This document shows, one piece after another, positions 1-7,564 of a DNA stretch of 7,646 nt; positions within the stretch are counted from its first letter, which is position 1; each line of letters opens with the position of its first letter. Under the pieces are notes generated by a model that had not been told where the DNA came from, did no database searches, and saw only the letters and a program-made list of their open reading frames with translations. This DNA is from Thiobacillus sp. (lineage in GTDB: Bacteria > Pseudomonadota > Gammaproteobacteria > Burkholderiales > Thiobacillaceae): positions 9,562 to 17,207 of the forward strand of contig DONB01000299.1 of assembly GCA_003510325.1 (NCBI GenBank), given 5' to 3'. A program made the translations under genes and the position numbers.

Positions 1-360
1 ACCAAGCAGATCGCGGCGATCGTGAAGACCATTCAGTCTGACACCCACGATACGGTGGCGGCGATGGAGGTCTCGACCCAGGGCGTGGTCGAAGGCGCCA
101 AGCTGTCCGACGCGGCGGGCCAGACGCTGGCCGAGATCGGCGACGTGTCGAAGAAGCTGGCCGGCCTGATTGCCGACATTTCTTCCGCCACGCAAAGCCA
201 GGCGGAATCGACTGCCAAAGTGGCCGAGACCATGCAGGACATCAAGTCCATTTCGGCGCAGACCACGAGTGGCACGCAGCAGACAGCCGAGTCGATTGGC
301 GGCATGAAGCAGCTTGCGCAGGATCTGAAGAACTCGGTTTCGGGCTTCAAGCTCGCCTGA
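1..360 (+). CDS. pilJ: PilJ-like methyl-accepting chemotaxis protein, C-terminal 119 residues (5' end outside window)
   Basis: The reading frame is open from base 1 (Thr-Lys-Gln-Ile-Ala-Ala-Ile) to TGA at 358-360, so this is the 3' end of a longer gene; the GTG at 22 is not its real start. The visible part is one long Ala/Ser/Thr/Gln/Glu-rich amphipathic helix with heptad spacing (for example IADISSATQSQAESTAKVAE), typical of the return arm of the MCP cytoplasmic coiled coil. The conserved hairpin tip that binds CheA/CheW would lie upstream. The protein ends in Gly-Phe-Lys-Leu-Ala, with no NWETF-type CheR/CheB tether. In known Pil-Chp clusters PilJ is the membrane receptor that controls type IV pilus activity through ChpA. 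The assignment to PilJ rather than another MCP rests mainly on the ChpA-type kinase 63 bases downstream. The two genes are probably co-transcribed. Confidence 0.85.
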   Translation, partial: TKQIAAIVKTIQSDTHDTVAAMEVSTQGVVEGAKLSDAAGQTLAEIGDVSKKLAGLIADISSATQSQAESTAKVAETMQDIKSISAQTTSGTQQTAESIGGMKQLAQDLKNSVSGFKLA

Positions 361-409
361 TCGAGCGGAACGAAGCGAGCAGCCGATCACGGCCACTGCA
401 ATCAACGTC

Positions 410-414
410 AGGAA
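410..414 (+). promoter_or_regulatory. Ribosome binding site of chpA
   Basis: AGGAA lies 9 bases upstream of the ATG at 424 and supports that start. The 63-base gap after the upstream gene (361-423) shows no terminator hairpin and no clear promoter, which fits co-transcription. Confidence 0.65.
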
Positions 415-423
415 CAACATACC

Positions 424-3400
424 ATGAGCGCCTTACTCGATTACGATACCGGCCCGTTGAACTGGGTGCGCGGAGACATCGACGCCGCCCTGCAAGCCGC
501 CCTCGGGCGCGTTCAAGCCTACAGCGTGGATGCCGACCTCACCAATGCCCTGCGGCTGGCGCACGACGATGCGCACCAGGCCACCGGCGCGCTGCGCATG
601 GTCGGGCTGGAAGGCGCGGCGACGCTGGCGGCAGTGATCGAATCCGTTCTGGACGACGTCAACGAGAATCGCCTCGCGGCAAGCGATGAGGTGCTGCGCG
701 CCTTGCGCAATGCGATGGAAGGCCTGCAACGCTGGGTCAAGGATCTGGCGGACGGGCGTGGCAGCGGCGAACTGGCGCTGTTTCCCCTCTACAAGCGCCT
801 GCGCGAACTGCAGGGCGCCGAGCGGGTGTTCGAGGGCGAGCTGTTTTTCCCCGACCTGCGCTCGCGGGTGCAGGGCAAGGTCACCGGCAATGGCATGACG
901 CAAGAGGCGCTGGCCGCCGAAGTCAAAACTGCGCGCGGCCAGTTCCAGCGCGGCCTGCTGGCTTTTCTGCGCAATGTCGAGGCCGAGCAGGGACTGCAGC
1001 GCATGCGCGAGGCCCTGGCGGCAATCGAGCGCATTGCGCCGTCGCAGGCCTCGCAAACCTTCTGGTGGGCGTGCGTCGGCTTTGTCGACAGCCTGATCGC
1101 GCGTGGCGTCGAGGCCGATTTCCACGTCAAGCAACTGCTCGCCCGTGTCGATCTGCAGATGCGCCGCCTGATGGAAGGCTCGCCGCAGGTCGCCGAGCGA
1201 CTGCTGCGCGATGCGCTCTTTTTCGTGGCGAAGAGCCAGCCTCAGGACGGCCGTGCAGCGGAAGTTCGCTCGACCTTCGGTCTGGATCGCTATCTTCCGG
1301 GCCGCGGCATGCTCGATCCCGAAGCGCTGGCGCGCATGCGCCCGGTGCTGGACGCCATGCAGGCCAGCCTGAAGGCCGCGCGCGACAGCTGGCATGCCTA
1401 TGTGGAAGGCGATGCCGCGCAACTGGAACAGTTCCAAAGCCACTTGGGACGCATGCAGCCGCAGGCGCATATGCTTGAAGGCAGCGGCCTGGTGCCCTTG
1501 CTGGAGGAACTGGGTGCAGCGGCCATTGCCGCTGCCGGACGCGACGGCGATGCACGCGAGCAGATGAACCTGGAGGTCGCGTCAACGCTGTTGTACATGC
1601 AGAATGCCGTCGACCAGGAAGACGTGCTGCATGCCGATTTCGCCCACCGCGCCGAAGCCCAGCAGGCACGGCTGAATGCCCTGATCGAAGGCCGCGAGAT
1701 GCCGGCCAATATCGAGGAATCCGCCAATCAGCAGCGTGAAGCCGAGCGCGACATGCTGGTGCATATGGCGCAAGAAGTCGGCCAGAACCTGAAGCAGATG
1801 GAAGAAGCACTGGATGCCTTCTTCCGCGATGCCAACGAGCGCGAAGCGCTGGGCAATCTGCCCACCCTGGCGCAGCAGGCGCAGGGCGCGCTGACCATGC
1901 TGGAACTGCCCGATGCCGCCAAGCTGCTGGAGGCGGCCACCGCCACGGTGCAACCGTTCGCCAGCGAGGGGCACCCCGACGATGCCGCCCAGCAACGCCT
2001 GGCCGATGCGTTCTCCAGCCTCGGGCTGTATATCGAATCCTACTGCGCCGGGCGTGTCGATGCTGCCAGCATTCTGCGACCGGCCCTGATCGAATTTGGC
2101 GTGATCGAGGCCGACAGCGGCGACGAGGGCGCCTTCGACGACACTGTCGAAGCCGGTCTGCCAAACCGCAAGGCCGAGGTGCAGGCGGACTATCTGGAAT
2201 GGCGCGATCAGGCTGACGACGCCGCAAAAAAAAAATTCCTTGATGCGCTGATCGAGCTTGGTCGCGATGCCGAACTGATCGACGACGCCACTCTGAAGCA
2301 GCAGACGCGTGCCGCACTCGACGCCAGCCGGGACGCCGCCGCAGCGCCGCAGGCGCTTGACGCCGACATCGCTGCGCTGACGGGGCTGGCATTGCCGGAA
2401 CGGACCCCCCCTGAAACCCCGCTGACGCTTGAAGAGTCAAGCGGGCCGGTTGCCGAGGCGAATCCGGCTGAAGAGATTGAATGGGCGGACGCGTCGATCG
2501 CAATCAACGAGCCGGTCGATATCCCGGCGAGCGAAGCGGCTGCGCCTGCTGCCGATATCGTCGTTGAAATTGCCGAACCGCTGCCCTTGCCCGAAGTGCC
2601 AGCCGGCGAGCCCATGTCGACGGCAGCAGCGGAAGAGTCGCCAACCGAAGAACACGCCAGCGCGTCGCCCGCAGACGGCCTCTTGGTCAGCGTTCCCGAG
2701 GAGTCAGAACCGGAACTGCTGGAAATCTTCCTGGAAGAGGCCAATGAAGTGCTGGCCACCATGGGCGAAGCCAGCCAGGCCTGTCAGAATGACCCCGGCG
2801 ACCAGGCCTCATTGACCGTGATTCGCCGCGCTTTCCACACGCTGAAAGGCAGCGGCCGCATGGTCGGTCTGAACGAGTTGGGTGAAACCGCATGGCGTCT
2901 TGAGCAATTGATGAACGGCTGGCTGGCCGAGCAGAAACCGGCCGGCAGCGAGCTGCTGCGCCTGGTCGGCCAGGCACGTGAGGTATTCCAGAACTGGGTG
3001 GACGCACTACAGGCGAATCAGCCCGCCATGCTTCCGGTTGCAGCCTTGCTTGCTGCGGTCGACCGTGTGGCACAGGGGCAGCCGCTGGACGAGGCGCCCG
3101 CAGTGGTCGCGCCGCAGGCCGAGGATAATGCGCTGGCGGTGGACGAGATCGAGATCCCCAATTCCGAAGTGGAAGTGCAAGCGGTCGTCGAGACAGCCGC
3201 CGTCGCGGAAACCGATTGGCTGCTGCAGCCGGCTGTCGATAGCGAGCCTGTCGATGCAGGCGACGATTCGATCGCCATGGCCGGGCAGGATGCACGTGTG
3301 GAAGTCGAATCGATCGATATTGAATCCGCACCTCTCCCCAGTGAGCCGGAGGCTGTCGACACGCCGGTGACGCAAGCAGACGATATCTACGCGGCAGCGC

Positions 3401-6400
3401 CGGTGCAAGAAAGGCCTGCATTGGATGTGGGCGCTTTGATCGAATATGCAATTGCGCCTGCGCCTGTCGAGCCGGTTGCAGCGGAAGTTTCCGATTCCGT
3501 GCACGTTGAAGCGGACGCGGCACAGGGGGAGGCCGACGAAATCTGCATCGGACCGGTCTGTCTGTCTATCGGCCTGTACGATATTTTCATGACCGAAGCG
3601 CACCAGCGCCTGGCCGTGCTGCAGGAAGAAGCCGAGCGTCACGCCGAAGCCGCCAACAGCAGCGTGAGCGAACATGCCCGGCGCGCGGTACACACCCTGG
3701 GGGGCATCGCGGGCACCGCCGGCATCACGTCACTGTCCGAACTGTCGCACGCGCTTGAGCAATACTGGAACCGTTTCGTGCAGGTTCCGCTCCCGTCCGC
3801 GCATCTGCCGCTGGTTCAGGATACGGTCGCGCGTCTGCATGACATGATTGCGACCATCGAAAGCGGACAGTTGCCCGAGGCGGCCAGCGATCTGATCGCG
3901 ACGCTCGGCGAACTGGAGGACGAACAGGCCTTGCCGGAAATCGAAGCTGCCGCCCAGCCTGCGACCGATGCGTCTGTCGAGATCGCGGAAGTGGCTGAAA
4001 TCCATCACCCCGCGCCTGCCCCTGAACTGCCGGATATCAGCACGCTGGTGCCCGACATCAAGCATGCCGCGCCGTCGCCGGTATTCGAGCGGCGCGAAGT
4101 GGCCGATGAAATCGATCAGCAACTGCTTCCGATTTTCCTCGAAGAGGCTGACACCCTGGTTCCGGATACGAGTGCGCAACTGCGCGCATGGCAGGCCGCG
4201 CCGGGCGAAGCCGCAGCACGCGATGCGTTGCGCCGCAACCTCCACACCATCAAGGGCAGCGCGCGCATGGTTGGTGCGATGCGCCTGGGTGAGCTGACGC
4301 ACGTGATGGAATCGCGCGTGATCGCGGTGATCGAAGGGCATCTTGGCGCGAACGCCGAGGTGTTCGATACGCTGGAAGCCCAGCTCGACCGGCTGGCCGA
4401 GACCGTGGAGCGCCTGAAGCAGGGCGACCTGTCGCCCGTGGTCGACGAAGCCACGGCCCCGCTGGAGGCGCCGATCGAGCCGGTTCTGGGTCAGGCCGAA
4501 TCGGCGCCTGCGATGACCGCCACCGTGGCCGATTCGCAGGGGCCTGGGCAATCCGCCACCCGTGACGCCAACGCGCTGACCCTGCGGGTGCGCGCCGACT
4601 GGGTCGACCGCATGGTCAACCAGGCGGGCGAAGTGGCGATCGCGCGTTCGCGGATCGAAAGCGAAGTATTCGCGTTCAAGCGCCACGTCAACGAACTGTC
4701 GGAAGCGCTGGTACGCCTGCGCGGTCACATCCGCGAGGTCGAGATCCAGGCCGAATCGCAGATGCAGGCGACGTTCCAGGCGCAAGGCGTGGCCGAGGAG
4801 TTCGACCCGCTGGAGTTCGACCGTTTCACCCGTTTCCAGGAAGTGACCCGTTTCCTGGCCGAGAGCGTGAACGACATCTCCACCGTGCAGCACATCCTGC
4901 TGGCTCGCCTGGGCGAGGCGGATGCTGCGCTGATCCAGCAGACGCGGCTGAACCGCGAACTGCAGCAGGATCTGCTGCGGGTGCGCATGGTGCCGCTGTA
5001 TTCGGTGGCCGAGCGCCTGTACCGCACCGTGCGCCAGACCGCGCGCGATGTGGACAAGCGCGCCCAGCTCGACATTCAGGGCGGCGAACTGGAAATCGAC
5101 CGCTCGGTGCTGGAGAAGGTCACCGCGCCGCTCGAACATCTGCTGCGCAACGCGCTGGCACACGGCATCGAAACGCCCGAGGAACGCCGCGCCGCAGGCA
5201 AGGCGGAATTCGGCGAAATCGTGCTGTCCGCGCGCAAATCCGGCAACGAAATGATGCTGACCGTGAAGGACGACGGCGCCGGCCTCAACTACGCCCGCAT
5301 ACGCGAAAAGGCCGAAGCCAACGGTCTCCTGCTGCCGGGCGTCGAGCCGACCGAAACCCTGCTGGCGCAGATGATCTTCGCCGCCGGCTTCTCCACCGCC
5401 GAAACCGTCAGCCAGGTCTCCGGCCGCGGCGTCGGCATGGACGTGGTGAAGAGCGAAATCTCCTCGCTCGGCGGTCGCATCGACATCAGCTCGACGCCGG
5501 GTGCCGGCACCAGCTTCAACATCTACCTGCCGCTCACGCTGGCGATGACCCAGGCAGTGATGATCCAGGCCGCCAAGCACGATTACGCCCTGCCGACGCC
5601 GCTGGTCCAGCAGGTGCTGGAATTGAAGCCGCACGAGCTGGAAAAAGCGATGGCGGCGGGCGAAGTGACGTGGCGCGGCACACGCTACCCGTTCTCCTAT
5701 CTGCCGCATCTGCTGGGCGATACCGAGGCGGTGCACGAAGTCCAGCGTTACAACCCGGTGGTGCTGCTCGCCAGCGGTTCCAGCCAGGCGGCCGTGCTGG
5801 TCGACGTGATCGAGGGCACGCGCGAAATCGTGGTCAAGAACATCGGCCCGCAGATGGCGCGGATTACGGGTGTGGCGGGGGCGACGGTGCGCGGCGACGG
5901 ACGCGTGATCCTGATCCTCAACCCGGTGCCGCTGGCGCTGCGCTGGGCCAGTCTGCCGCGTACCGCTGTGGAACGCACGGCACCGGCCGAGGCAGCCGAA
6001 CTCAGTGCCGCCCTGCAGCCGCCGCTGGTGCTGGTGGTCGATGATTCGCTCACGGTGCGAAAGATCACCACCCGTCTGCTTACTCGCGAAGGCTTCCGTG
6101 TCGACAGTGCAAAGGACGGCGTCGACGCGCTGGAAAGGATGCACGACCTGATCCCGGATGTGGTGCTGCTCGACGTCGAGATGCCGCGCATGGACGGTTT
6201 CGAACTCGCCCGCGTGATGCGCAGCGATGCGCGCCTGAAATCCGTGCCGATCATCATGATCACCTCGCGCACGGCGGACAAGCACCGCAATCACGCGATG
6301 GAAATCGGCGTCAACGTGTATCTGGGCAAGCCGTATCAGGAACAGCAACTGCTCGAGCATATTGCCGAGCAACTTGGGCAGGAGACTGTCGTGTCGGCGT

Positions 6401-6402
6401 AA
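424..6402 (+). CDS. chpA: ChpA/PilL-type multidomain hybrid sensor histidine kinase (Hpt, CheA core, CheW, receiver) of type IV pilus chemosensory system
   Basis: A 1992-residue cytoplasmic kinase of the Pil-Chp pathway. Domains in order: FimL-like N-terminal region with degenerate Hpt modules (about 1-640; H51 in HQATGALRMVGL, FWW at 213-215, H349 in HMLEG, Gln484 where H is expected); acidic linker (about 655-758); Hpt with H805 (HTLKG); linker; Hpt with H1090 (HTLGG, lysine lost); linker; Hpt with H1274 (HTIKG); linker; CheA dimerisation region (about 1384-1555); HATPase with N box N1576/H1580, G1 box DDGAG 1616-1620 and G2 box GRGVGMD 1667-1673; CheW-like domain (about 1707-1838); receiver (about 1867-1985) with acidic pair D1873/D1874, phosphoacceptor D1917, T1947 and K1969. 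No membrane segment is seen. It is shorter than Pseudomonas aeruginosa ChpA (about 2470 residues), with fewer clear phosphotransfer domains. The kinase should autophosphorylate its Hpt histidines in response to PilJ and pass phosphate to its own receiver and to PilG/PilH-like partners. An A10 run at codons 601-604 is unusual. PilL is an alternative name in some lineages. Confidence 0.95.
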   Translation: MSALLDYDTGPLNWVRGDIDAALQAALGRVQAYSVDADLTNALRLAHDDAHQATGALRMVGLEGAATLAAVIESVLDDVNENRLAASDEVLRALRNAMEGLQRWVKDLADGRGSGELALFPLYKRLRELQGAERVFEGELFFPDLRSRVQGKVTGNGMTQEALAAEVKTARGQFQRGLLAFLRNVEAEQGLQRMREALAAIERIAPSQASQTFWWACVGFVDSLIARGVEADFHVKQLLARVDLQMRRLMEGSPQVAERLLRDALFFVAKSQPQDGRAAEVRSTFGLDRYLPGRGMLDPEALARMRPVLDAMQASLKAARDSWHAYVEGDAAQLEQFQSHLGRMQPQAHMLEGSGLVPLLEELGAAAIAAAGRDGDAREQMNLEVASTLLYMQNAVDQEDVLHADFAHRAEAQQARLNALIEGREMPANIEESANQQREAERDMLVHMAQEVGQNLKQMEEALDAFFRDANEREALGNLPTLAQQAQGALTMLELPDAAKLLEAATATVQPFASEGHPDDAAQQRLADAFSSLGLYIESYCAGRVDAASILRPALIEFGVIEADSGDEGAFDDTVEAGLPNRKAEVQADYLEWRDQADDAAKKKFLDALIELGRDAELIDDATLKQQTRAALDASRDAAAAPQALDADIAALTGLALPERTPPETPLTLEESSGPVAEANPAEEIEWADASIAINEPVDIPASEAAAPAADIVVEIAEPLPLPEVPAGEPMSTAAAEESPTEEHASASPADGLLVSVPEESEPELLEIFLEEANEVLATMGEASQACQNDPGDQASLTVIRRAFHTLKGSGRMVGLNELGETAWRLEQLMNGWLAEQKPAGSELLRLVGQAREVFQNWVDALQANQPAMLPVAALLAAVDRVAQGQPLDEAPAVVAPQAEDNALAVDEIEIPNSEVEVQAVVETAAVAETDWLLQPAVDSEPVDAGDDSIAMAGQDARVEVESIDIESAPLPSEPEAVDTPVTQADDIYAAAPVQERPALDVGALIEYAIAPAPVEPVAAEVSDSVHVEADAAQGEADEICIGPVCLSIGLYDIFMTEAHQRLAVLQEEAERHAEAANSSVSEHARRAVHTLGGIAGTAGITSLSELSHALEQYWNRFVQVPLPSAHLPLVQDTVARLHDMIATIESGQLPEAASDLIATLGELEDEQALPEIEAAAQPATDASVEIAEVAEIHHPAPAPELPDISTLVPDIKHAAPSPVFERREVADEIDQQLLPIFLEEADTLVPDTSAQLRAWQAAPGEAAARDALRRNLHTIKGSARMVGAMRLGELTHVMESRVIAVIEGHLGANAEVFDTLEAQLDRLAETVERLKQGDLSPVVDEATAPLEAPIEPVLGQAESAPAMTATVADSQGPGQSATRDANALTLRVRADWVDRMVNQAGEVAIARSRIESEVFAFKRHVNELSEALVRLRGHIREVEIQAESQMQATFQAQGVAEEFDPLEFDRFTRFQEVTRFLAESVNDISTVQHILLARLGEADAALIQQTRLNRELQQDLLRVRMVPLYSVAERLYRTVRQTARDVDKRAQLDIQGGELEIDRSVLEKVTAPLEHLLRNALAHGIETPEERRAAGKAEFGEIVLSARKSGNEMMLTVKDDGAGLNYARIREKAEANGLLLPGVEPTETLLAQMIFAAGFSTAETVSQVSGRGVGMDVVKSEISSLGGRIDISSTPGAGTSFNIYLPLTLAMTQAVMIQAAKHDYALPTPLVQQVLELKPHELEKAMAAGEVTWRGTRYPFSYLPHLLGDTEAVHEVQRYNPVVLLASGSSQAAVLVDVIEGTREIVVKNIGPQMARITGVAGATVRGDGRVILILNPVPLALRWASLPRTAVERTAPAEAAELSAALQPPLVLVVDDSLTVRKITTRLLTREGFRVDSAKDGVDALERMHDLIPDVVLLDVEMPRMDGFELARVMRSDARLKSVPIIMITSRTADKHRNHAMEIGVNVYLGKPYQEQQLLEHIAEQLGQETVVSA
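2226..2235 (+). other. Ten-adenine homopolymer inside chpA, candidate slippage site
   Basis: An uninterrupted run of ten A encodes the end of Ala601 and Lys602-Lys604 with three AAA codons in an otherwise GC-rich gene, where AAG is the usual lysine codon in neighbouring stretches. If one A is added (or the ribosome slips -1), the frame ends at TGA 2241-2243, giving 606 residues. If one A is lost (or +1), it ends at TGA 2249-2251, giving 608 residues. Runs of nine or more A or T are known to cause RNA polymerase slippage in bacteria; whether this one does is inference. Confidence 0.5.
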
Positions 6403-6411
6403 GCTGTCGAC

Positions 6412-6456
6412 AGGCAAAAAAAAACGGGCGATGGTCGCCCGTTTTTTTTTTTGCCT
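6412..6456. terminator. Bidirectional rho-independent terminator between convergent genes
   Basis: A near-perfect inverted repeat: outer arms AGGC (6412-6415) and GCCT (6453-6456), an A9 run (6416-6424), a 7-bp GC-rich stem CGGGCGA (6425-6431) / TCGCCCG (6435-6441) with loop TGG, and a T11 run (6442-6452). Read on the + strand it gives a stem plus 11 U just after the chpA stop. Read on the - strand it gives a stem plus 9 U just after the stop of the convergent gene. It should therefore end both transcripts. Confidence 0.92.
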
Positions 6457-7507
6457 AGAGTTTCAGGCTGGCGAGGTCGCCCCCTGCCAGCGTGTTGAGT
6501 TGTGCGTCGCCGTGTGCGGGATCGTGGTGATAGGTGGACGTCAGACGCCGAGCCGCACTCAGCCAGTGGGCCTCGGCTGCCGCCATGGTTTGGGCCAGTG
6601 TGGCCGTGTCGCGATTGTCGAGCCAGGCTTCGTACGCCTGCGGCAGTGCCGGGAACAGCGCGCGCCGCAGGCCGGACAGGTTGGCTAGGTAAAAATGCAG
6701 CGAGCCGATGGCCTCGCGCTCGAGCAGCGTCGGCAGGGTGACCAGGCAATCGGCCAGGTGGTCGCGCACCGCGCGCACCAGCAGTTCGGCGTGCCGTGAG
6801 CTGAGCTGACCGAGCATCGCATTCCAGTCTTCGCCCAGCAGAGACTCGGCGCGCGCCTCGCCGATCTCGTGCAGGATCATCGCCTCGCTTTCGGCTTCCG
6901 TCATGCGATCGAGCCCGCGCTCGATGTCGCGCTCGAAATCATAATGCGCGAAGGCCCGCCCCAGCGCGGTGTCCTTTTCCTTCCACTGCCATTCCTCGTA
7001 TTTGTTCCACAACAGTCGGCGCACTGCGTCCATGCGCAGGAAGATGGCGCCGTCGCGCATCGCAGCCGGCGGTGCGATCAGATCGCGTGCGTACTCGCAG
7101 CCGGCCACCAGCACCTGCACACCTTCGCGCACCTCGGCGCGCTTGAGCTCGGCCAGCACGAAATGGGGCTTGCGGAAGTGCCCCAGCCCGCTGCTGTAGA
7201 CCAGGCCTTGCGGAATCAATGCACGGTTGACGTCGTTGGCCTCGAAGGGATCGATGCCGGATTCGGTCAGCGGCAACAGGGCGAAGTCTTCTTCCTCCAC
7301 CGTATCCCACAGGCTTTCGCGCGCGTTCAGCCAGTCGCCCAGTTCGTCCTTGGGCAGGCGCGCACCGTAAGGAATTTCCATTTCCCAGCGGTAGTACTCG
7401 CGCATCTCGAGCAGGAAAGTGCACATCGTCATATCGCGCGCGTGGCGGGCGTCGGCGATGGTGCAGTTTTTCTGCACCGTGTCGATGAGGGCGGAAAGGT
7501 CGACCAT
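6455..7507 (-). CDS. Conserved protein of unknown function, resembles Sfum_1244 family
   Basis: A 350-residue soluble-looking protein with no signal peptide or membrane segment. The ATG at 7505-7507 is supported by AGGAGT on the minus strand at 7513-7518, 5 bases upstream. The N-terminal stretch, residues 14-42, is dense in what look like conserved residues: N14, C15, D19, R21, H22, D25, C29, then the MREYYRWE motif at 35-42. Further blocks are DPFEANDVN (86-94), YSSGLGHFRKPHF (104-116), GCEYARDLI (136-144) and a Trp/Tyr/Glu-rich segment near 167-175. The C-terminal half looks all-helical and holds HEIGE (213-217) plus H239, H250, E263, E265 and H271. From memory this pattern matches the uncharacterised Sfum_1244 family; I could not search to confirm it. 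No function is assigned. It is transcribed towards chpA, separated by the shared terminator, so a link to pilus chemosensing is not implied. Its stop codon TAG overlaps the outer arm of that terminator by two bases. Confidence 0.85.
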   Translation of the reverse strand: MVDLSALIDTVQKNCTIADARHARDMTMCTFLLEMREYYRWEMEIPYGARLPKDELGDWLNARESLWDTVEEEDFALLPLTESGIDPFEANDVNRALIPQGLVYSSGLGHFRKPHFVLAELKRAEVREGVQVLVAGCEYARDLIAPPAAMRDGAIFLRMDAVRRLLWNKYEEWQWKEKDTALGRAFAHYDFERDIERGLDRMTEAESEAMILHEIGEARAESLLGEDWNAMLGQLSSRHAELLVRAVRDHLADCLVTLPTLLEREAIGSLHFYLANLSGLRRALFPALPQAYEAWLDNRDTATLAQTMAAAEAHWLSAARRLTSTYHHDPAHGDAQLNTLAGGDLASLKL

Positions 7508-7512
7508 GGAGC

Positions 7513-7518
7513 ACTCCT
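7513..7518 (-). promoter_or_regulatory. Ribosome binding site of the 350-residue minus-strand gene
   Basis: AGGAGT on the minus strand, 5 bases before the ATG whose first base is 7507. This is a strong Shine-Dalgarno match and fixes the start. Confidence 0.8.
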
Positions 7519-7536
7519 GAAGACAGCTTTATCTGG

Positions 7537-7564
7537 AGTGTACAAATAAAAACAGCCCGTGCAA
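7537..7564 (-). promoter_or_regulatory. Possible sigma70-type promoter for the minus-strand gene
   Basis: On the minus strand TTGCAC (7559-7564) and TACACT (7537-7542) each match 4 of 6 consensus bases and are separated by 16 bases. Transcription would start near 7530, about 20 bases before the start codon. The -35 hexamer lies in the loop of the hairpin at 7549-7576. The match is weak and could be chance, but a promoter is needed somewhere here if the hairpin stops transcription from the right. Confidence 0.3.

Noticed and set aside
361..423. Gap between the receptor gene and chpA as a possible promoter or small RNA
   Set aside because: No hairpin, U tract or clear -35/-10 pair is present; only the ribosome binding site of chpA can be supported.
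1127..2503. 458-codon open frame on the minus strand opposite the 5' part of chpA
   Set aside because: The translation is Arg/Pro/Ala-rich low-complexity text without family resemblance, as expected of an out-of-frame reading of GC-rich coding DNA.
4828..4857. Short direct repeat ACCCGTTTCC in chpA
   Set aside because: It simply encodes the repeated Thr-Arg-Phe of TRFQEVTRF, within a segment that looks like ordinary kinase coding sequence; no repeat array is present.
3730..6417. 895-codon open frame on the minus strand opposite the 3' half of chpA
   Set aside because: It mirrors the codon pattern of a GC-rich real gene, its protein is a His/Arg/Gln-rich string with no recognisable domain, and the + strand frame has unmistakable kinase motifs. 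It is a shadow frame.
6869..7549. 226-codon open frame on the + strand opposite the 350-residue gene
   Set aside because: The minus-strand gene has a strong ribosome binding site, a terminator right after its stop and a sensible protein composition; the opposite frame has none of these.
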